Source: Chryseobacterium carnipullorum | GTDB taxonomy: Bacteria; Bacteroidota; Bacteroidia; Flavobacteriales; Weeksellaceae | Direction: 5' to 3' | Length of the DNA stretch: 64,000 bases | Assembly (NCBI RefSeq): GCF_900142785.1 | Contig: NZ_FRCD01000008.1 | Location: forward strand, 1 to 64,000 | Part shown: positions 8,426-16,971 of the stretch, piece after piece | How positions within the stretch are numbered: the stretch's first letter is position 1 | Layout of the letters: every line of letters starts with the position of its first letter | Notes under the pieces: generated by a model | Databases searched by the model: none | Told to the model about the DNA's origin: nothing | Seen by the model: only the letters and a program-made list of their open reading frames with translations | Program-made: the position numbers and the translations under genes

Positions 8426-8836
8426 TTAAAAGCTAATTTCATTATCGCTTAAAAATGCTACACCGGTTTTTATTGTGGTATAAATATCACCTTCACAATC
8501 TCTGTATGAACATGCGTAAATTTCTTCAACCCACTTATTGTTCATAAAAATTAAATTCAAATATTCGTTTTTTCTTAAATTATTTTTGATGGATAGATAA
8601 TCTCCTTCTTTGGGTTCGTAAGTAAAACTGAATACATTTTCTGAATTGATTTTCTCTACGATCTCTTCCTTTATATTTTGAACATATCCAATTTCTGAAC
8701 TGATCATTAAATAATCTTCATCTTCCGTTTTTTCCGTCACTTCATTTTTTCCGGTAATCGTTTCTAAAACCCAATAATATTTCGAGTTCTTTTTAGATTG
8801 GGTTCCCAGTACTTTTTCTTCTAAGAGTATTTTCAT
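8426..8836 (-). CDS. Hypothetical protein between tsaD and rsmE
   Basis: A 136-residue protein I do not recognise. It has no signal or membrane segment, is acidic (TEKTEDEDYL near residue 40), and is predicted mostly as beta-strands. The C-terminal part has two cysteines in YACSYRDCEGD (about residues 108-118). Its start overlaps the tsaD stop by four bases (ATGA), indicating translational coupling with the t6A enzyme. A link to tRNA or rRNA modification is suggested only by position. Confidence 0.75.
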   Translation of the reverse strand: MKILLEEKVLGTQSKKNSKYYWVLETITGKNEVTEKTEDEDYLMISSEIGYVQNIKEEIVEKINSENVFSFTYEPKEGDYLSIKNNLRKNEYLNLIFMNNKWVEEIYACSYRDCEGDIYTTIKTGVAFLSDNEISF

Positions 8837-9849
8837 AAATCATATTTTGCGGTTGCGGACGTTTTCATATCCGTAAATTCTCCTCGCTCATATTTCAGTT
8901 GAGCCACCATTGCGATCATCGCCGCGTTGTCTGTTGTATATTCAAATTTTGGAATGTAAATATTCCAGCCTGATTTTTCATGATGATCCTGCATCGCCTT
9001 TCTCAAAGCAGAATTGGCAGAAACTCCACCTGCGATGGCCACTTCTTTTACATTTAATTCTTTAGCTGCTTTTTCAAGTTTAGTCATCAGAATTTCAACG
9101 ATTGTTCTTTGAACGGAAGCACACAGATCATTCAGGTTTTCTTTAATGAAATCCGGGTTTTTTCTCACCTCCTTCTGAATAAAATAAAGAACAGAAGTTT
9201 TGATCCCGCTGAATGAATAGTCATAATTTTCCATTCTTGGTTTGTTGAACGTAAAGGCATCAGGATTTCCTTCCTTGGCCAGTCGATCTATAATTGGTCC
9301 TGCCGGATAGTCCAGATCAAAAATCTTCCCGATCTTGTCAAAAGCTTCTCCTGCAGCATCGTCAATCGTTTTTCCGATAATTTCCATATCAAAATAGTCT
9401 TTTACCAGTACGATCATCGTATGCCCGCCGCTTACGGTAAGACACAGAAACGGGAATTGAGGCGGCATAGGATTTGCATCTTCGATGAAATGGGCTAAAA
9501 TGTGGGCCTGGAGATGGTTAACTTCAATTAACGGGACATTTAAACTCATTGCCAAAGACTTAGCAAACGAGGTTCCTACAAGAAGAGATCCTAAAAGTCC
9601 CGGACCCCGTGTAAATCCTATAGCTGAAATAGCATTTTGTTGTATATTTGCTTTAGTAATAGATTTTTCAACAACGGGGATTATATTTTGCTGATGTGCT
9701 CGCGATGCAAGTTCCGGGACCACACCTCCATATTCTTTATGGATGGCCTGATTCGCAGCAATGTTCGACAGAATACAGTTTCCCTTGATGATAGCTGCTG
9801 AGGTGTCGTCGCAGGACGATTCAATACCTAAAATTATAGAGTCGCTCAT
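8833..9849 (-). CDS. tsaD: tRNA t6A37 threonylcarbamoyltransferase TsaD
   Basis: Transfers the threonylcarbamoyl group from TC-AMP to A37 of ANN-decoding tRNAs, together with TsaB and TsaE (not in this window). The ASKHA fold is shown by GIESSCDDTSAAI at residues 8-20. The metal-binding HxxxH is His112/His116 in NHLQAHILAH. The nucleotide-binding segment VSGGHTMI and the late glycine motif AIAGGVSANSAL are also present. At 338 residues the length is canonical. Its -7 promoter lies inside the first codons of the divergent tamB gene. Confidence 0.97.
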   Translation of the reverse strand: MSDSIILGIESSCDDTSAAIIKGNCILSNIAANQAIHKEYGGVVPELASRAHQQNIIPVVEKSITKANIQQNAISAIGFTRGPGLLGSLLVGTSFAKSLAMSLNVPLIEVNHLQAHILAHFIEDANPMPPQFPFLCLTVSGGHTMIVLVKDYFDMEIIGKTIDDAAGEAFDKIGKIFDLDYPAGPIIDRLAKEGNPDAFTFNKPRMENYDYSFSGIKTSVLYFIQKEVRKNPDFIKENLNDLCASVQRTIVEILMTKLEKAAKELNVKEVAIAGGVSANSALRKAMQDHHEKSGWNIYIPKFEYTTDNAAMIAMVAQLKYERGEFTDMKTSATAKYDL

Positions 9850-9853
9850 AATA

Positions 9854-12800
9854 ATGGCAAAGTTAGAGAATAATAACGAGAATGAGAATAAAAAATCAGT
9901 AGCTGAGAACCTAAGTGATCAGGTACAGAAGACTGTTGGGAATGTGGAAGATGCTGTGAAGGAGACCGTTAAAGAAGCATCTGAGCTGGCATCAGATGCC
10001 ATTCATCATCCCGTAGAAACGGCTGAAGAATTTGGGAAGCAGGCGATGAAAGATGTGACCAGCTATTCCTGGTGGGCCAGACTGCTCCTCATCCTTTTCT
10101 GGTTGGGAGTTATTCTCGTGGGTGGAGTATTAACGGTGATTAATCTTCCCGCCACCAAGCAATGGGCAGCAGATCAGGCATTACAGATCGTAAACAAAGA
10201 TTTTAAAGCGGGGATGTCTACGGAAAGTGTAGAAGTAGATTATTTCGGAGACGTCACCATAAAAGGATTAAAGATCAAGGATTATAAAGGCCTTGAATTT
10301 ATCAAAGCTAAAGAATTTCGTGCCAATTCCGACTGGATGTCCTTAGCATTCAATGCTATTTCCGGAAACAGTAACTCATTAATTTTTAACTCGCTTACCC
10401 TTGTGAATGCAGATGTGAAAGTCATCACTTACAAAGGCGACAGTATTTCCAATTTTATCAGATTTACACAGCTGTTCGACAGCGGAAAAAAAAGAGACCC
10501 TAAAAAGCCCCCTTTTCAGCTGAATTCCCGGGTGCAGATTATTAATTCAAAGGTTTCCATCGTTAGTCAAAACTCTCCGGGAGAACCAGGAAAATGGCTT
10601 ACGGCAACAAAATTTAATTTAATAGCGCCTAATGTCAAGGTGAACGGACCCAATATTTCGGCACTTATCAATAATATGTCCTTCGTCACTTCCAGATGGG
10701 GGAAATCTCATTTGGTAGATACATTCTCTACAGAACTTTCTTTAACCCATGAATTTCTTTCATTAAAAGATCTTACCCTGAATACAGACCATTCGTTGCT
10801 TCAGGGGAATATCAAATTTAATCTGCACGACGGTTCATGGTCGGAGTTTGCAGACCGTGTTCGCTGGGATATGGATATTAAACAGGGAAGCCAGTTGAGC
10901 GGATATGACATCAGCTATTTCGTTACCAACTGGGATAATTTCAAGCCATTCAACCTGGCAGGAAAAATGACAGGCCCTTTGAATAAATTTCATTTGGAAA
11001 ACTTCCTGATCAGAAATCCTGACGTGAATATTGCCACAAAAACCATGAAGGTGGACAGGCTGCTGAAAGGAAATTTTTCCATTGAAACCAACGACCTTTC
11101 GACAGATTTTACCTACAAGGATCTTAAAGCCATGATGCCTTCATTTATCTCTAAAAAGATGAAGAATTTTGCAGATGACTTTGGGAAGCTGAAATATAAC
11201 GGAGCCGCAAAAGTAAACCCTGAGCAGATCTATGTAGCAGGCGGAAATCTGATGACCGGAATAGGACAAGCCAAGATCTCCAGGCTTTATCTTACCGGAT
11301 ACAGTACGGCAATGCCTAAATATTCGGGATATCTCGAAGTAAAAGATCTGAATACTTCTGTCATCACGAAAAATAAAACAGTCGGTCTGATCTCCGGTAA
11401 ATTTGATCTTAACGGGCAGAGTTTCGACGTCAATACAATGCGTTTAACCACTAAATCTCAGATCTCCAGCATTGAGATTATGGATAAGCAGATCAACAAC
11501 CTGTATCTGGACGGATTATTGGATCATAAAAAATATAACGGACTCATCACCGTGAATGATGAGCAGGCTAAAGCTACGATTAAAGGCCTTATAGACTTCA
11601 GTACCTCGAAAGTAGCGATGAACGTGAAGGCAGACGTAACTTCCCTGAATCTGAATTACTTTACCAACAAACCGGGAAGCCAGATTGTAAGCGGTCAGGT
11701 AGAAGGGAAAATGTCGATGTCTTCTATTAATGACCTTACTCTGGATGTGGATGCCAATAATCTTCATTTTGCAACAGCCACCCAAAAATACAGTATTCCT
11801 AATGCGAAGCTGAAAACCTTCGTGGAAGCAGGCGGACGTGTCATTGATGTTGATGCGCCGGGTGCGGCAAGCGGTAAAATCTCAGGAAAATATAACCTCG
11901 CAGATCTTGCAGGAATGATGGAGAACGGGATAGGAAGAATACTGGTTGGACCTCCACCAAGAAAATTATACAGAGGACAGAATTTTAAGATGAATTTTGA
12001 TGTTCAGCAAGGGGTGGTGAATTATTTCCTTCCCGATCTGAAACTTCCTCAGGGTGCTGTAGTTGATGGAGAATATAACGGAGATTCCAATGATCTGATC
12101 CTCAATCTCGATGCTGCTTCCCTAAAGTATATCATGACTAAAAAGGAAGAGATTACCGATGCGGATAAAGCGTTGGCAGCAGCCAATCCTGAATACCAAA
12201 TCAATGACCGGAATAATATTTCCAGAGACAGTGCCATGATCGACAGTGTGATGGTGAGAGTGAATACAGCTAATCTTGATCAGCAGCTTTACGCAAGGAT
12301 AAGCAAACTGGTCTATAATAAAAATATCATCAAAGATTTTGAACTTAAAGGCAAAAATGAAAACAATACAGCCCTTCATCTGGCGACCACCTTCAAACAT
12401 GGAAGTCCGGAAGATGAGCTGAGTGACAATCTTAAAGCTTATGCCATCAATGTAGACCAGTCTACCAATGCTGCCGGAGATTACGTTTTCAGATTTGAGC
12501 CTACAGAAGTGAAATTCAATGATGTTACCTGGGCAATAGATACGAGTCCCGAGCTGGACCATTCTATTACTTATCGAAAAAGTGCGGGGGATTTTGATGT
12601 ACGGAATCTTAGGATTTATTCAGAAAAAAGTGCTCTGTTTATTAAAGAAGCACAGTTCAAATCTGCCAAAGACTTTTATGTAGATGCAGATATTGAAGAA
12701 TTTGCGGTAGAAAAACTTCTTGAGATGCAGTCCGGAGGAAATCCTATGGGAATCAAAGGTCTGGCAAATGGAAGTGTGAAGATCAAAATGGATAAGAGTA

Positions 12801-14644
12801 CTTTGCAGCCATTGGTAGATCTTACCGTAGATAATATAATAATGAACGGAAATGAAATGGGTGACCTGACAATTTCCGCAACCAACGGGTTCTCTCTTAA
12901 TGTATATGATGTTGATGTCAAAGTAGCTTCTGCCGGAATTCTTGGAAATAACAACCTGCATCTTACAGGGACTGTAAATAATAATACCGCTTCTCCAACG
13001 ATTGACCTTACGGCGGAAATGCGTGATTTTGACCTTGCCTTTACCCAGCAGTTTGTTCAGACTGTTTTTGGAAACATAAGAGGAAAAGCAACAGGAGACC
13101 TCAAAATCAATGGTAAGTTGAGCAATCTGGATTATAGTGGAGATATTGCCTTGAAAGGTTTTGGTCTGAAACTTCTTTTTACAGGAGTGGATTATTCATT
13201 TGATGATACGGTAATCCCACTTTCAAAAGGACTTGCTATCCTGAATAATATTGAAGTACATGACGGAAGATCCAATTCTAAAGGAGCCATCTCCGGTGCG
13301 ATTCAGTTTGAAACCATTTCTTCAATGGGGGTCAACCTCGTGATGAGAGCAGATAATCTCATGATGCTGAATACCTCACAGAAAGATCTTGATCTTTTCT
13401 GGGGAAGAGTGTACGGACAGGGAGACCTGTATGTGGACGGACCCGTTTCCGGACTGAGTATTTCTACTCCTAATATGAAGGCATTGAATGGAAGTACTTT
13501 TACTTTTAACTCCAGTTCTACATCCAATGTGGAAGAATTTAAAATGCTGAGGTTCCTGAAAGAAGGAAAAGACGGATTGATCACGCTGGAAGAAAAGAAG
13601 AAGACCGGGGCCAATATGAATATCGATTTCAGTCTGGATGTAGATAAGGGAACTACGGTGAATGTACTGGTAGGAGATGATGTAGGAAACATTATGGTAA
13701 AAGGAACAGCAGAAAAGCTGAGGTTCCAGATGGGAAGACGTGGAGGAATTGCTATGAACGGTACCTATAAGGTAGATAACGGAACATTTGTTTCCAAAGC
13801 TATTTTGAATAAAACCTTCCAGATCGAAAAAAACAGCAGCATCAGATGGGATGGTGATGCGATGAAGCCGGCACTGGATATCACAGCCAATTATGTAAGA
13901 ATGGTTTCCAATGCAGGTGAATATCTGAGTATGGGGAAACTTCAGCCAATCAGTGTACTGCTTCAGGCGAATATTACCCAATCACTTATCAATCCAAAAA
14001 TAGTTCTTAATGTGACGGCACTGGATGTCTCCAGCCAGGTAAAAGAAACATTGGCGGCCAAGATGAGCCAGGAAGGAGAGAAAGTTCTTCAGTTTGGTTC
14101 CGTACTATTGTTGAGTACCTTTAATGTATCCAACAGTGGAGGGGTAGATTTTGATGTGGCAGGAGTAGCTGAATCTTCGGGATATAATATGCTTCTTAAA
14201 CAGTTGGGATCTGTATTGAATACCATGAGTAATGAATTCCAGATTGACCTGAATTATGTAAAAGGTGACCAGAATTCCAACACAGGTGACCGTGCCAACG
14301 CCGGAGTAAGCGTAGCCGTTTCACCTAGAATAAATATTAAAACAGGACTGGGAATTCCACTGACAAAAACTGAAGGTGCTCAGAATAATTATCTTTCCGG
14401 TGAAGGATCTATTGAATATGATATCTCAAAAAAGAATGATGGAAGTCTCGTTTTAAGAGGATATTCAAAGCCTACCAACATAGGAATGATCAGTACGAAT
14501 GGTTCTGCAAATCAAGCGTATGGTGGGGGTGTAGTGTGGAGTAAAAGCTTTAATTCTCTATTCAAAAAGAAGAAAAAAGATAAAAAACAACCAGAAGCCA
14601 AAAGTGAAATAAAAACAGATTCTACAAAATCAGGTGCTAAATAA
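9854..14644 (+). CDS. tamB: TamB-like translocation/assembly module protein
   Basis: A very large (1596 residues) AsmA/TamB-type protein, anchored in the inner membrane and thought to bridge the periplasm with a long beta-groove that moves lipids or helps insert outer-membrane proteins. Residues 1-70 are cytosolic and charged, residues 76-96 are the membrane anchor, and the rest is repetitive beta-sheet. The last ~400 residues carry the conserved TamB C-terminal domain (GTYKVDNGTFVSKAILNKTF, then LLQANITQSLINPKIVLNVTALD). The frame opens at 9761, but the ATG at 9854 (MAKLENNNEN) avoids overlapping tsaD and is preferred. A Lys-rich tail ends the protein. No TamA gene is adjacent. Confidence 0.9.
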   Translation: MAKLENNNENENKKSVAENLSDQVQKTVGNVEDAVKETVKEASELASDAIHHPVETAEEFGKQAMKDVTSYSWWARLLLILFWLGVILVGGVLTVINLPATKQWAADQALQIVNKDFKAGMSTESVEVDYFGDVTIKGLKIKDYKGLEFIKAKEFRANSDWMSLAFNAISGNSNSLIFNSLTLVNADVKVITYKGDSISNFIRFTQLFDSGKKRDPKKPPFQLNSRVQIINSKVSIVSQNSPGEPGKWLTATKFNLIAPNVKVNGPNISALINNMSFVTSRWGKSHLVDTFSTELSLTHEFLSLKDLTLNTDHSLLQGNIKFNLHDGSWSEFADRVRWDMDIKQGSQLSGYDISYFVTNWDNFKPFNLAGKMTGPLNKFHLENFLIRNPDVNIATKTMKVDRLLKGNFSIETNDLSTDFTYKDLKAMMPSFISKKMKNFADDFGKLKYNGAAKVNPEQIYVAGGNLMTGIGQAKISRLYLTGYSTAMPKYSGYLEVKDLNTSVITKNKTVGLISGKFDLNGQSFDVNTMRLTTKSQISSIEIMDKQINNLYLDGLLDHKKYNGLITVNDEQAKATIKGLIDFSTSKVAMNVKADVTSLNLNYFTNKPGSQIVSGQVEGKMSMSSINDLTLDVDANNLHFATATQKYSIPNAKLKTFVEAGGRVIDVDAPGAASGKISGKYNLADLAGMMENGIGRILVGPPPRKLYRGQNFKMNFDVQQGVVNYFLPDLKLPQGAVVDGEYNGDSNDLILNLDAASLKYIMTKKEEITDADKALAAANPEYQINDRNNISRDSAMIDSVMVRVNTANLDQQLYARISKLVYNKNIIKDFELKGKNENNTALHLATTFKHGSPEDELSDNLKAYAINVDQSTNAAGDYVFRFEPTEVKFNDVTWAIDTSPELDHSITYRKSAGDFDVRNLRIYSEKSALFIKEAQFKSAKDFYVDADIEEFAVEKLLEMQSGGNPMGIKGLANGSVKIKMDKSTLQPLVDLTVDNIIMNGNEMGDLTISATNGFSLNVYDVDVKVASAGILGNNNLHLTGTVNNNTASPTIDLTAEMRDFDLAFTQQFVQTVFGNIRGKATGDLKINGKLSNLDYSGDIALKGFGLKLLFTGVDYSFDDTVIPLSKGLAILNNIEVHDGRSNSKGAISGAIQFETISSMGVNLVMRADNLMMLNTSQKDLDLFWGRVYGQGDLYVDGPVSGLSISTPNMKALNGSTFTFNSSSTSNVEEFKMLRFLKEGKDGLITLEEKKKTGANMNIDFSLDVDKGTTVNVLVGDDVGNIMVKGTAEKLRFQMGRRGGIAMNGTYKVDNGTFVSKAILNKTFQIEKNSSIRWDGDAMKPALDITANYVRMVSNAGEYLSMGKLQPISVLLQANITQSLINPKIVLNVTALDVSSQVKETLAAKMSQEGEKVLQFGSVLLLSTFNVSNSGGVDFDVAGVAESSGYNMLLKQLGSVLNTMSNEFQIDLNYVKGDQNSNTGDRANAGVSVAVSPRINIKTGLGIPLTKTEGAQNNYLSGEGSIEYDISKKNDGSLVLRGYSKPTNIGMISTNGSANQAYGGGVVWSKSFNSLFKKKKKDKKQPEAKSEIKTDSTKSGAK
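9858..9865 (-). promoter_or_regulatory. -7 element TAACTTTG of tsaD
   Basis: CAAAGTTA on the plus strand is TAACTTTG on the minus strand, 8 bp before the tsaD ATG. It occupies codons 2-4 of tamB, so the two divergent genes overlap in their control regions. Confidence 0.5.
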
Positions 14645-14726
14645 TCGTGATATTTTAATGATTTTTGTCATCTGTGTTAATTATTGTTAATGTTTGATAT
14701 AATTTTTTTAGTTAAATAATTTTTTA

Positions 14727-14734
14727 TAAATTTG
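14727..14734 (+). promoter_or_regulatory. -7 element TAAATTTG of the Lrp gene
   Basis: Full TAnnTTTG match 44 bp before the ATG at 14779, within an A/T-rich spacer after tamB. Confidence 0.5.
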
Positions 14735-14778
14735 CAATAAATACATGGATTTTTTAAGAAAATTGTAATTTAACTAAT

Positions 14779-15249
14779 ATGAACTATCAACTGGACGAAA
14801 TAGACAAGAAAATTCTTGATTTCTTAGTCGAAAACACAAGAATGCCTTTTACAGAAATTGCAAAGCAGATGGATGTTTCTGCTGGAACAATTCACGTAAG
14901 AGTGAAAAAAATGGAGGATGCAGGTATTATTTTGGGATCATCTCTTAATATCGATTATGGCAAGCTGGACTATCACTTTACAGCTTTCATTGGGATCCTT
15001 TTGACAAAATCAAACCGCACTCAAGAGGTATTGAAAGAATTATCAGTACTTCCAAACGTAATCGAAGCAAGCGTTATTTCCGGAAAATATAATATTTTCT
15101 GTAAAGTAAGAGCTAAGAATACGGAGGATGCGAAAAGAATTATTTATCAGATAGACGACATTCAGGATGTAATGAGAACCGAAAGTATGATCTCCATGGA
15201 AGAGTACTTGAGCGACAAAAACAGATTGATCAACGCTATTTCTATATAA
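14779..15249 (+). CDS. Lrp/AsnC family transcriptional regulator
   Basis: A 156-residue DNA-binding regulator. The N-terminal winged helix-turn-helix is clear (LDEIDKKILDFLVENTRMPF, then IAKQMDVSAGTIHVRVKKME, residues 5-48). The C-terminal RAM domain (about residues 65-150) carries the effector-binding and oligomer interface, with VLPNVIEASVISGKYNIF. Members sense amino acids or related small molecules, and the effector here cannot be told. It has its own promoter and a strong terminator, so it is a single-gene unit. Its targets are unknown. Confidence 0.92.
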   Translation: MNYQLDEIDKKILDFLVENTRMPFTEIAKQMDVSAGTIHVRVKKMEDAGIILGSSLNIDYGKLDYHFTAFIGILLTKSNRTQEVLKELSVLPNVIEASVISGKYNIFCKVRAKNTEDAKRIIYQIDDIQDVMRTESMISMEEYLSDKNRLINAISI

Positions 15250-15274
15250 TTCAAATTCTAAACGAATATATACC

Positions 15275-15312
15275 AAAGAACTTATGAATATATTCATAAG
15301 TTCTTTATTTTT
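15275..15312 (+). terminator. Terminator of the Lrp gene
   Basis: A 14-bp perfect stem (AAAGAACTTATGAA with TTCATAAGTTCTTT) around a TATA loop, followed by ATTTTT. Its 3' end overlaps the -7 element of the next gene. Confidence 0.85.
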
Positions 15313-15324
15313 GTACCTATGGAA
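15306..15324 (+). promoter_or_regulatory. -7 element abutting the start codon (leaderless-type)
   Basis: TATTTTTG (15306-15313) is followed by TACCT and then the ATG at 15319. Transcription would start at or within a base or two of the start codon, leaving no room for a ribosome-binding site. The block TTATTTTTGTACCTATGGA is identical in front of recR at 53172-53190. Confidence 0.55.
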
Positions 15325-15696
15325 GAATACAGTTACTTTGACGAGGATCCAAAGAAAGGATGGGGTTTTATTTTAGCATTCGCAGCATTGATGCTGTTCA
15401 CAATTATGGGGCTTGGAATAGATGTGGATGAATATCTCCAGCATGAATTTCTTCAGATTCCGAGATGGTACTTTTTCGTTATCTTTTCCATTGATGTCCT
15501 GATGATGATCGGGTTGGTCCTGATGTTTTTCTACAGAAAAATAGGTATCTTAATGTTTCCTGCACTATTGGTCCTGCATTTCTTTATGCATAACTATTAT
15601 CTGTCTACATTTTTATATACGGATGTCACCAATCTGTTTCTGTTCACTGGCTTTGGAATGCTTGCCATTATACCAAAATGGAAATTTTTCAGATAA
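15319..15696 (+). CDS. Small four-helix membrane protein
   Basis: A 125-residue integral membrane protein with four hydrophobic segments (about residues 16-33, 49-68, 73-93 and 99-118) and a charged N-terminus (EEYSYFDEDPKKGWG). The arrangement and the aromatic boundary residues resemble DUF2569-type proteins, but I cannot confirm the family. Its role is unknown. Its promoter sits against the start codon. Downstream, the grasp-with-spasm genes are convergent with it. Confidence 0.7.
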   Translation: MEEYSYFDEDPKKGWGFILAFAALMLFTIMGLGIDVDEYLQHEFLQIPRWYFFVIFSIDVLMMIGLVLMFFYRKIGILMFPALLVLHFFMHNYYLSTFLYTDVTNLFLFTGFGMLAIIPKWKFFR

Positions 15697-15712
15697 GAAT
15701 TGTTCTGAATAT

Positions 15713-16792
15713 TTAGATTTTTAATTGTTGCGTATAAAAATGTAAAGCCTGCTGTTTTAAAGGGTTTTTACTCCAGGCTTCCCACTTTCCTGTATACGGA
15801 TCATAACCGCATTTTAGCGGCTTTGAAAGGTCTGATCCATTGTTGTCTTGATGGGTTTGCTCTGTATAAGCTCTGCAGTCGGTACAGATATATCTGAATT
15901 CACAGTCTTTACAGACTTCTATCTTATCTTTGGTAATGTTCCAGTATTTTTTAAATCCAGGCTTCATCAGAGCTTCTTCAAGAGTACTATCGTTGATGTT
16001 TCCAAAATGATCAGCCATTAGCGGACAGTTTTTAATGTTACCGTTGCGATCTATTCCTATCTTTTTATGGAGACAGGAATTGTAGTTGAGTGCTTCTGAA
16101 ACTTTTGGAAGATTGGTGTTGAAATACTTAAGATCTACTTTGCCGCAGGAGGATATTTTAAGATTTTCCCGGCTAAATTGTAAGCTGAATCTGAAAATAT
16201 CTTTGGATTTCACTGGAAACTTAGGACAGCTATGGAACACTAAACTATAAATTCTATTAAGTGTTTGATGGAGGCTGCTGATAAAATTTTCATTCACATC
16301 ATCATGGAATGGCGAAAATATTTCAATTCCGTTTAAAACAGAGCCTTTAAATTGGTCATCAATGTCCTGAAATTCTTTGAGCGAAAGTTTGTTGTGACAG
16401 TAGATAACAAGATGTTTTACCCCAAGATTTTCCACAGACTGTTTTATTTTATCCAGAACTGCAATATCATTGATTTCTATGAAAACATTAGAAATTTCAT
16501 GGGGTTCATAGAATGTATAGGAGAGTGGCGGAAAATTCTTGTCCCAATCTCCATCGGTCATAAAACCATATTCTTTTTTAAGTAACATATCTATATATTC
16601 CCTGATAAACAGTCTGGATTCTGCATCATAAACTTTCAGAATATTTTCAATTGATTGATTCTTTAGTCCTTCTATAACTTCATGCAACTCCAAGGGATAC
16701 AGATCTGAAGTATTTCTCTGAAGATCTGAGATTAGAATCCGGCTGGCTCCTTTTGTAACCAGAATGTTACTGAATAAATTAAAATATGTCAT
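15713..16792 (-). CDS. gwsS: Grasp-with-spasm SPASM-domain peptide maturase
   Basis: A 359-residue protein of the grasp-with-spasm RiPP system. The C-terminal third is a SPASM domain: Cys240 (NSCLHKKIGID), Cys256 (KNCPLM), then Cys294, Cys297, Cys303 and Cys306 (VCKDCEFRYICTDC), and Cys328 (LKCGYD). This spacing matches SPASM iron-sulphur cluster sites. The first 131 residues contain no cysteine at all, so the radical-SAM CX3CX2C motif is absent. It therefore cannot do standard radical-SAM chemistry by itself. It may bind or present the precursor, or use its clusters in some other way. Its start overlaps the 60-residue gene by four bases. Confidence 0.88.
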   Translation of the reverse strand: MTYFNLFSNILVTKGASRILISDLQRNTSDLYPLELHEVIEGLKNQSIENILKVYDAESRLFIREYIDMLLKKEYGFMTDGDWDKNFPPLSYTFYEPHEISNVFIEINDIAVLDKIKQSVENLGVKHLVIYCHNKLSLKEFQDIDDQFKGSVLNGIEIFSPFHDDVNENFISSLHQTLNRIYSLVFHSCPKFPVKSKDIFRFSLQFSRENLKISSCGKVDLKYFNTNLPKVSEALNYNSCLHKKIGIDRNGNIKNCPLMADHFGNINDSTLEEALMKPGFKKYWNITKDKIEVCKDCEFRYICTDCRAYTEQTHQDNNGSDLSKPLKCGYDPYTGKWEAWSKNPLKQQALHFYTQQLKI

Positions 16793-16971
16793 AAAAGTCT
16801 TGTGAGCTGTTTTAAAGGTTTTTCTCTAATATGATGTTCTGTCTGGTATTTTTCAGAAGGTACAAAGTATAACATGTTGCTATGGATTTTACCTGCGTTT
16901 TTGGTTTTAAATATCTCGAGATATTGGAAGGTCAGAGGTAATCTGTTTTTTTCATTGTAGAGTTTTTTCAT
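16789..16971 (-). CDS. 60-residue protein inside the grasp-with-spasm operon
   Basis: Unrecognised, basic (many Lys/Arg/His), with no signal peptide, membrane segment or GG cleavage site. It overlaps gwsG by four bases at its start and gwsS by four bases at its end, so all three are translationally coupled. The short hydrophobic core (LTFQYLEIF, then SNMLYFVPS) could be a small adaptor fold. Being locked between the two maturases argues that it is a real component, for example a precursor-recognition or partner protein. A second precursor is less likely because it lacks a leader-type GG. Confidence 0.65.
   Translation of the reverse strand: MKKLYNEKNRLPLTFQYLEIFKTKNAGKIHSNMLYFVPSEKYQTEHHIREKPLKQLTRLL

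Noticed and set aside
11516..13981. Several minus-strand ORFs of 60-200 residues inside tamB
   Set aside because: Shadows of the long tamB frame. The tamB reading has clear domain structure and the antisense products do not.
15713..16792. Radical-SAM enzyme
   Set aside because: The SPASM cysteines are present, but the CX3CX2C motif required for the SAM cluster is absent.
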